Shown in pieces: positions 59,841 to 64,000 of a stretch of 64,000 nucleotides of DNA. Position 1 is the stretch's first letter. Every line of letters starts with the position of its first letter. A model generated the notes under the pieces. That model saw only the letters and a list, made by a program, of their open reading frames with translations. It had not been told where the DNA came from and did no database searches. This stretch comes from Nocardiopsis sp. ATB16-24. GTDB taxonomy: Bacteria; Actinomycetota; Actinomycetes; Streptosporangiales; Streptosporangiaceae. The translations under genes were made by a program, and so were the position numbers. The DNA lies in the NCBI RefSeq assembly GCF_030271535.1, contig NZ_JASCXJ010000007.1:124001-188000 (forward strand), read 5' to 3'.

Positions 59841-59938
59841 ACTCCTGACGCCTGATAGGAGGCGAGCAGGATGATCACCACGATGGCCAGGATCGGCAGT
59901 CCGAAGAGAACCACCCAGAAGGCGGTGGAGTCGAACAA
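59789..59938 (-). CDS. Small single-TM membrane protein overlapping the carbonic anhydrase 3' end
   Basis: 49-aa ORF on the minus strand. It opens with FDSTAFWVVLFGLPILAI, continuing as a transmembrane helix (VVIILLAS), then a short polar tail ending in acidic and Ser residues (PEEDSSSG). TTG 59938 is the only start after an in-frame stop, with GGTGA just upstream. Third-position GC of the part outside the overlap is high, and the hydrophobic helix would be unlikely by chance. It overlaps the SulP fusion gene tail to tail by 52 nt. It could be a transporter accessory peptide. Called with caution. Confidence 0.5.
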   Translation of the reverse strand: MFDSTAFWVVLFGLPILAIVVIILLASYQASGVQQDGRDDMPEEDSSSG

Positions 59939-60255
59939 GAGTCACCCATTCCCGTGAACATGGATGCCCGTCGGGCCGTCGACCCCGGACGTCGGCCCAC
60001 GGGCGTACACGCTCCGACACGGTCCGGGCAGGGAGCGCAGGGCCAATCTATCGGTGCTCGGGGGCAGGAGACCATCACCGGCGGGCTGTAGCGGTGTAGC
60101 CGTCGCCGGAGAACGTGTTCGTCCAGAGTGGTGTGGGCCCGAACCGCGGCGAAGGACCGACCGCATCACCGCCCTCGGGCGGCCCCGAAACCGGAACAGA
60201 ACCGGAACACGGCCGACTTCCCCGCGCGTCACCGCAGGTGGAAGGGGTGGAAGAG
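59939..60255. other. Gene-free stretch downstream of rnpB
   Basis: 317 bp between the small membrane ORF start and the 3' end of RNase P RNA. Nothing recognisable beyond general GC-rich sequence. Confidence 0.4.
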
Positions 60256-60640
60256 GGGGAGTCGGCCGATAAGCCGGATTCTGTCGGTCCCGAAGGACCG
60301 GGCGGTCATCCATCTGGGACCGTCGTTGCCGACGGCCTCGGTGCGGTCTACCCGCGGACTCGGGCGGGCCGCCCTCCAACATCCGCGCAGGAACCCTGGG
60401 GTTCCCTCTTGACCTTGCTCCGGGTGGGGTTTGCCCAGCCGACCGGATCACTCCGGCCGCTGGTGGTCTCTTACACCACCGTTTCACCCTTACCACCGCG
60501 AGCGGTGGCGGTCTGTTCTCTGTGGCACTGTCCCGCGGGTCGCCCCGGGTCGGTGTTACCGACCACCCTGCCCTGTGGAGTCCGGACTTTCCTCGAAGCC
60601 GCGCACCCGGCGCGGTCCGCGACCGCCTGGCCGACTCCCC
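60256..60640 (-). ncRNA. rnpB: RNase P RNA (class A)
   Basis: The catalytic RNA of RNase P, about 385 nt on the minus strand. The universal 5' core GAGGAAAGTCCGGACTCC reads from about 60597 down. ACAGNGCCACAGAGAACAGACCGCC-type core follows (60535-60505), then GGTAAGGGTGAAACGGTG and GTAAGAGACCACC. The 3' end has ACAGAATCCGGCTTATCGGCC, the conserved 3' signature. The ends GGGGAGTCGGCC and GGCCGACTCCCC are complementary and form helix P1. It processes the 5' end of pre-tRNAs with the RnpA protein. ORFs crossing this locus are not real. The exact ends are estimated from the P1 pairing. Confidence 0.95.
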
Positions 60641-60651
60641 TCACATGGATT

Positions 60652-61329
60652 CTACGCTGTCGTGGCCCCCGGTGTTCCCCCACCGGGCTCCGGCGCCAGA
60701 TGCGCGGTGTCGTTGAGGGAACGCACCACCATGGGCCCGTCGGAGAACACGTCCACCTCGGTCAGGCACGCGGTGTCCAGGTGCATCCGGTACAGCGCCT
60801 CCAGGGGGGCGAGCATGCTCTGCTGTACCACCACCTTGATGGGGGTCACGTGCGTGACCACCAGGACGGTACGCCCCCTGTACCGCTCGACCAGGGCCTC
60901 CCGGGCGGCGCCCACCCGCTCGGCCACCTCGAAGAAGCTCTCCCCACCGGGAGGCGCCGTCCGCGGGTCGGCCAACCATCGGTCCACCGAGGCCGGATCC
61001 TCACTCCTGGCCTCGGCGAACGTCATCGCCTCCCACACGCCGAAGTCGGTCTCGACGAAACCCTCGTCGATCTCGATCGGCAGCCCGAGCGCCTCGGCGG
61101 CGTGCGCGGCGGTGTCCCGGGTCCGTCTCAGGGGCGAGGACACCACCGCGTCGATCCGACGCCGGGCCAGCCGCCGGGCCACCGCCCGGGCCTGCGCGTG
61201 CCCCTCCTCCGTCAGCGGGACGTCGCCCCGCCCCGCGAAGCGGCGCTCCACGGACAGCGGTGTCTGCCCGTGCCGCAGCAGGACGAGCCGCGTCGGCTCG
61301 GTGTCGGGGGCGCCCCAGCCCCTGCTCAC
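60652..61329 (-). CDS. Histidine phosphatase family protein
   Basis: 225-aa cytosolic phosphatase of the phosphoglycerate-mutase-like superfamily. The catalytic His motif is VLLRHGQTPLS (about 16-26), Arg and Glu lie in SSPLRRTRDTA and ETDFGVWEAMTF, and the second His is in VLVVTHVTPIKVV. In many actinobacteria the gene at this position is a fusion of RNase HI with this phosphatase domain; here only the phosphatase is present, starting at GTG 61329. The start overlaps the zinc-ribbon gene stop (GTGA). The substrate may be alpha-ribazole phosphate or another phosphoester. Confidence 0.9.
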   Translation of the reverse strand: MSRGWGAPDTEPTRLVLLRHGQTPLSVERRFAGRGDVPLTEEGHAQARAVARRLARRRIDAVVSSPLRRTRDTAAHAAEALGLPIEIDEGFVETDFGVWEAMTFAEARSEDPASVDRWLADPRTAPPGGESFFEVAERVGAAREALVERYRGRTVLVVTHVTPIKVVVQQSMLAPLEALYRMHLDTACLTEVDVFSDGPMVVRSLNDTAHLAPEPGGGTPGATTA

Positions 61330-62087
61330 TGCCCGGACCGGCCGTTGAGGCCCGACTCCTCGGAACGGACCAGGATGCGGCGGCAGTTCTCACAACGCAC
61401 GATCTGGTCGGAGGGGGCGGCCTTGACCTCGTTGAGCTCGACGGTGCTCAGCGCGAGCTTGCATCCGCCGCAACGGCCGTGGCGTAGCAGCGCCGCCGCC
61501 ACACCGTCGTACTGGTCGCGCAGCTTCTCGTAGAAGGCGAGCAGATCGGCGGGGATCTCCTTGGCCAGGCCCTTCCGGTCCTCCGTGGCACGGGCGCGTT
61601 CCCGTTGGATCTCCGCGGCGGCGGCGTCGCGGACGGTGACCGCCTCGGCGTGTTCGGCCACGGCCTGTGCGTGTTCGGAGGCCAGGCGGGCCACCTCGGC
61701 GTTGAGTTCCTCGGCGCGTTCCATCACCTCCAGGACGATCTCCTCCAGCTCGGCCTGACGCCGTCCCAGCGAGGCGATCTCCGACTGTAGGCTCTGGAGT
61801 TCCTTGGCGTTGGTGATCTGCCCCGACTCCAGACGGGTGGTGTTGCGTTCGGCCCGGGTACGCACCTGGTCGACGTCGCTCTCGGCCTTGCGCTGCTGGC
61901 GTTCGGTGTCGGAGACCTTGGTCCGGGCCGTGATCAGGTCGCTGTCGAGCTGTTCCATCCGTTCCTTGAGCCGGGAGGCCTCGGCTGCCTCCGGCAGGTG
62001 CCGCACACGATGGTCCAGACGTTGCAGCCGGGTGTCCAGCTCCTGAAGGTCGAGCAGTTTGGCCTGTGCGGCGGATTCGGCTTTCAC
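61326..62087 (-). CDS. Coiled-coil zinc-ribbon protein (C4-type, DUF164/CT398-like)
   Basis: 253 aa. A long antiparallel coiled coil (about 1-190, e.g. LKERMEQLDSDLITARTKVSDTERQQRK) is capped by a C-terminal zinc ribbon with two C-x2-C pairs, GRCGGCKLAL and VRCENCRRILVRS. This is the family of H. pylori HP0958 and Chlamydia CT398. Its function in actinobacteria is unknown. GTG 62087 has GGAGA about 8 nt upstream. It is translationally coupled to the phosphatase and follows the Nif3-like gene, an order common in actinobacteria. Confidence 0.92.
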   Translation of the reverse strand: MKAESAAQAKLLDLQELDTRLQRLDHRVRHLPEAAEASRLKERMEQLDSDLITARTKVSDTERQQRKAESDVDQVRTRAERNTTRLESGQITNAKELQSLQSEIASLGRRQAELEEIVLEVMERAEELNAEVARLASEHAQAVAEHAEAVTVRDAAAAEIQRERARATEDRKGLAKEIPADLLAFYEKLRDQYDGVAAALLRHGRCGGCKLALSTVELNEVKAAPSDQIVRCENCRRILVRSEESGLNGRSGQ

Positions 62088-62182
62088 GTGTGACGTCTCC
62101 TGGATGACTGGGGAGGCGAGTATGCCGCTCGCGCCCTACTCTGTGTAGTTGGTCGTTCCGCCCCGGAGGAGGCGGTGCGCTC

Positions 62183-63052
62183 TCAAAGGTGCGGGACCGC
62201 CTGTGACCAGGGGTCCGTCACCGTCGTCGAAACACGGATCTCCACGTTAGCCCCCTCGGGACCGGCCCCGCCCGCGAGTTCCTCTTCGAGCCGACGCGCT
62301 CCGTCGTTCAGCCAGGGCCACTCACCGGCGAAGTGGGCGATGTCGATCAGGGCGGGACCGCCGTGGTCCTCGATGAACTCCGAGGCGGGGTGATGGCGCA
62401 GGTCGGAGGTGACGAAGACGTCCACGCCGGCGGCACGGGCCGCGCCGAGCAGGGAGTCGCCCGCCCCGCCCGACACTGCGACGGTGCTCACCACACGGCC
62501 CGTGTCCCCCGCGACCCGGATTCCGGCGGCGGTGGCGGGCAGGCCTCGCGCGACCTGTCCGGCGAACTCGCGCAAGGGTGTCGGTTCCTTCAGTTCGCCG
62601 ATCCGGCCGATACCGCGACGGCCCTCGGGGTCGGTGGCGTCGGGGTCCAGGGGACGCAGCGGCCCGGCCAGGCCCACGGCGCGCGCCAGCGCGTCGGAGA
62701 CCCCGGGGAAGGCGGTGTCGGCGTTGGTGTGCGCAGTGTACAGGGCCGCCCCCGCCCGGATGAGGCGGTGCACGATCCGCCCCTTGGGGGTGTGGGCGGC
62801 CACACTGGTCACACCGCGCAGCATCAGCGGGTGGTGGGTGATGATCAGGTCGGCGCCCCAGTCCAGGGCCTCGTCGACGACCGCGTCGACCGGGTCGACG
62901 GCGAACAGGATCCGCGTGACCGACTGGGCGGGATCACCCACCACGAGCCCGACCGCGTCCCACGAGGCGGCCCACCCGGGTGGGTAGATCCGTTCGAAGG
63001 CGGCGGTCACGTCGGACAGGGCGGGATACGCGGTCTCGGTGTTCACGGCCAT
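62183..63052 (-). CDS. Nif3-like dinuclear metal centre protein
   Basis: 289-aa protein of the NIF3/YbgI family, which forms toroidal hexamers with two metals per subunit. Motifs are PPGWAASWDAVGLVVGDP, DLIITHHPLML (metal His pair), HTNADTAFPGVSDALARAVGL and, near the end, VSGGAGDSLLGAARAAGVDVFVTSDLRHHPASEF with IDIAHFAGEWP. ATG 63052 is preferred over a start 8 codons upstream, as the family begins at about this point. It is the first gene of the operon with the zinc-ribbon and phosphatase genes (95-nt gap). Function unknown; GTP cyclohydrolase-like activity has been proposed for some members. Confidence 0.93.
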   Translation of the reverse strand: MAVNTETAYPALSDVTAAFERIYPPGWAASWDAVGLVVGDPAQSVTRILFAVDPVDAVVDEALDWGADLIITHHPLMLRGVTSVAAHTPKGRIVHRLIRAGAALYTAHTNADTAFPGVSDALARAVGLAGPLRPLDPDATDPEGRRGIGRIGELKEPTPLREFAGQVARGLPATAAGIRVAGDTGRVVSTVAVSGGAGDSLLGAARAAGVDVFVTSDLRHHPASEFIEDHGGPALIDIAHFAGEWPWLNDGARRLEEELAGGAGPEGANVEIRVSTTVTDPWSQAVPHL

Positions 63053-63189
63053 GAGACTAGCGTTCCCGCGTCCCACCGGCGAAGTCCCGCCGTGGACGGG
63101 GGACGGGGTCGGCCCCCTCGGCGGGGCGTCGCCGGTGTGAGCACCGACACGGGCCGCCCACGCCGCGGGGGCTCTACGCTTGTCTGTCG

Positions 63190-64000
63190 ATGAACGACAG
63201 TGAACGGCCTCCCCTGTCCCCGGTCGGCGCCCATGTGCCGGTGGCGGGTGGCATGGCCACCAAGGGCCTGGCCTACGCGGAGCAGATCGGCGCCGAGGCC
63301 GTCCAGGTGTTCGTGTCCAACCCTCGGGGGTGGGCCACCAACGGAGGCGTCCCCGAGCAGGACGCGCTGATGCGCGAACGTACCGACCTGCCGGTGTTCG
63401 TACACGCCCCCTACCTGATCAATCTGGGCACGCCCAGCGAGGAGACCGCGCACAAGTCGGTGCGCTCCCTGGAGCACGCGCTGCACCGCTCCGCGCGGAT
63501 CGGCGCGCTGGGCGTGGTGGTGCACACCGGCTCGGCCGTCTCCGGTGGACGTGAGGAAGGACTGGCCCGCACTCGCGAGCGGCTGATGCCGCTGTTGGAG
63601 AAGGTGGGCGAGGACGTGCCCCCGGTGCTCCTGGAGCCGATGGCCGGACAGGGCCAGGTGCTGTGCGCGACCGTCGACGACCTGGCCGCCTACCTCGAGG
63701 TGTTGGAATGGCATCCGCGCGTGGGCGTGTGCCTGGACACCGCGCACATGTTCGCCGCCGGGCACGACATCTCCACGGTGGAGGGCATGCGCGCGATGCT
63801 GGACCACTTCGGCGAGGCGGTCGGCGCCGACCGCCTCAAGGTCGTGCACTGCAACGACTCCAAGGCGCCGTGCGGCAGTCGTCGGGACCGGCACGAGAAC
63901 ATCGGCGCCGGGTACATCGGCGCGGAGCCCTTCGGGGAGCTGTTCCGGCACCCGGTCAGCGCCGGGGTGCCGCTGGTGCTGGAGACCCCGGGGCCGGTGG
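63190..64000 (+). CDS. nfo: Deoxyribonuclease IV (AP endonuclease), truncated by window end
   Basis: Partial gene, about 270 codons visible and no stop before the window end. This is an EndoIV-family zinc TIM barrel cutting at abasic sites in base-excision repair. It starts VGAHVPVAGGMATKGLAYAEQIGAEAVQVF with Asn in SNPRGW, then FVHAPYLINL, VVHTGS, VLLEPMAGQG, CLDTAHMFAAGHD and VVHCNDSKAPCGSRRDRHENIGAG. These hold the expected His/Asp/Glu metal ligands. ATG 63190 begins MNDSERPPLSPVGAH, which fits the family. It diverges from the Nif3 operon. Full members are about 270-290 aa, so only a short C-terminal part is missing. Confidence 0.93.
   Translation, partial: MNDSERPPLSPVGAHVPVAGGMATKGLAYAEQIGAEAVQVFVSNPRGWATNGGVPEQDALMRERTDLPVFVHAPYLINLGTPSEETAHKSVRSLEHALHRSARIGALGVVVHTGSAVSGGREEGLARTRERLMPLLEKVGEDVPPVLLEPMAGQGQVLCATVDDLAAYLEVLEWHPRVGVCLDTAHMFAAGHDISTVEGMRAMLDHFGEAVGADRLKVVHCNDSKAPCGSRRDRHENIGAGYIGAEPFGELFRHPVSAGVPLVLETPGPV

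Noticed and set aside
60115..61533. 472-codon ORF across 60.1-61.5 kb
   Set aside because: It runs through the RNase P RNA gene and opposite the phosphatase and zinc-ribbon genes; no protein family features.
1..64000. Search for tRNA, rRNA, transposases, integrases and attachment repeats
   Set aside because: By eye none was found on either strand; a covariance or repeat search could still reveal degenerate ones.

Overview
The window is high-GC actinobacterial chromosome. It carries a SepH (DUF3071) division protein, DUF4193, DUF4235, DUF3159 and DUF3710 proteins, an actinobacterial ferrochelatase with cluster cysteines, a TTG/GTG-rich start repertoire and a class A RNase P RNA. Gene content and codon use fit the Streptosporangiales/Nocardiopsis type, but the genus is inferred and not proven.

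Layout. 1-3.8 kb: a TRAM-type RNA methyltransferase diverging from two coupled TrkA potassium-regulatory proteins, then DUF3159. 4.0-8.9 kb: an accessory block with an unrecognised 397-aa protein, a SAM methyltransferase, an MFS exporter, a DUF1428-like protein and an HxlR regulator. These are linked by recurring CTAT-N7/8-ATAG palindromes that look like operators. 9.4-12.8 kb: an SRPBCC/AHSA1-like protein, an SDR oxidoreductase, a secreted ScyD/ScyE-type beta-propeller and a TetR regulator.

12.8-26.2 kb, all on the minus strand: a compact enediyne warhead cassette. In transcription order it holds an AraC regulator, DUF1702 (UnbL/E3), a low-GC small ORF, UnbV (E4), UnbU (E5), two unrecognised membrane proteins, the iterative enediyne PKS PksE (KS-AT-ACP-KR-DH-PPTase, about 1934 aa), the E10 thioesterase and an E6-type flavin reductase. 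The warhead genes are complete. No glycosyltransferase, P450, apoprotein or aromatic-moiety gene is present in the window, so the cluster is unusually small.

26.9-34 kb: housekeeping (serpin, PIG-L deacetylase, DUF3710, dUTPase, ValRS, DUF4235, DUF4193). DUF3710/dut on one side and DUF3159/TrkA/TrkA/TRAM methyltransferase on the other are normally close neighbours in actinobacteria. The 4-28 kb segment therefore looks like an insertion into a conserved block.

34-64 kb: an OmpR/sensor-kinase pair behind a 5' region with twin hairpins, inositol monophosphatase, an S9 peptidase, ferrochelatase, an aldonolactone oxidase, SepH, two bacterial PH-domain proteins, a DrrAB-type ABC exporter, a large AfsR/SARP regulator, a PEBP lipoprotein and a repeat-rich membrane protein. 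These are followed by a SulP-STAS-carbonic anhydrase fusion, RNase P RNA, a histidine phosphatase / zinc-ribbon / Nif3 operon, and a deoxyribonuclease IV cut by the window end. GC-rich hairpins mark the ends of most transcription units. No tRNA, rRNA, CRISPR array or transposase was seen.
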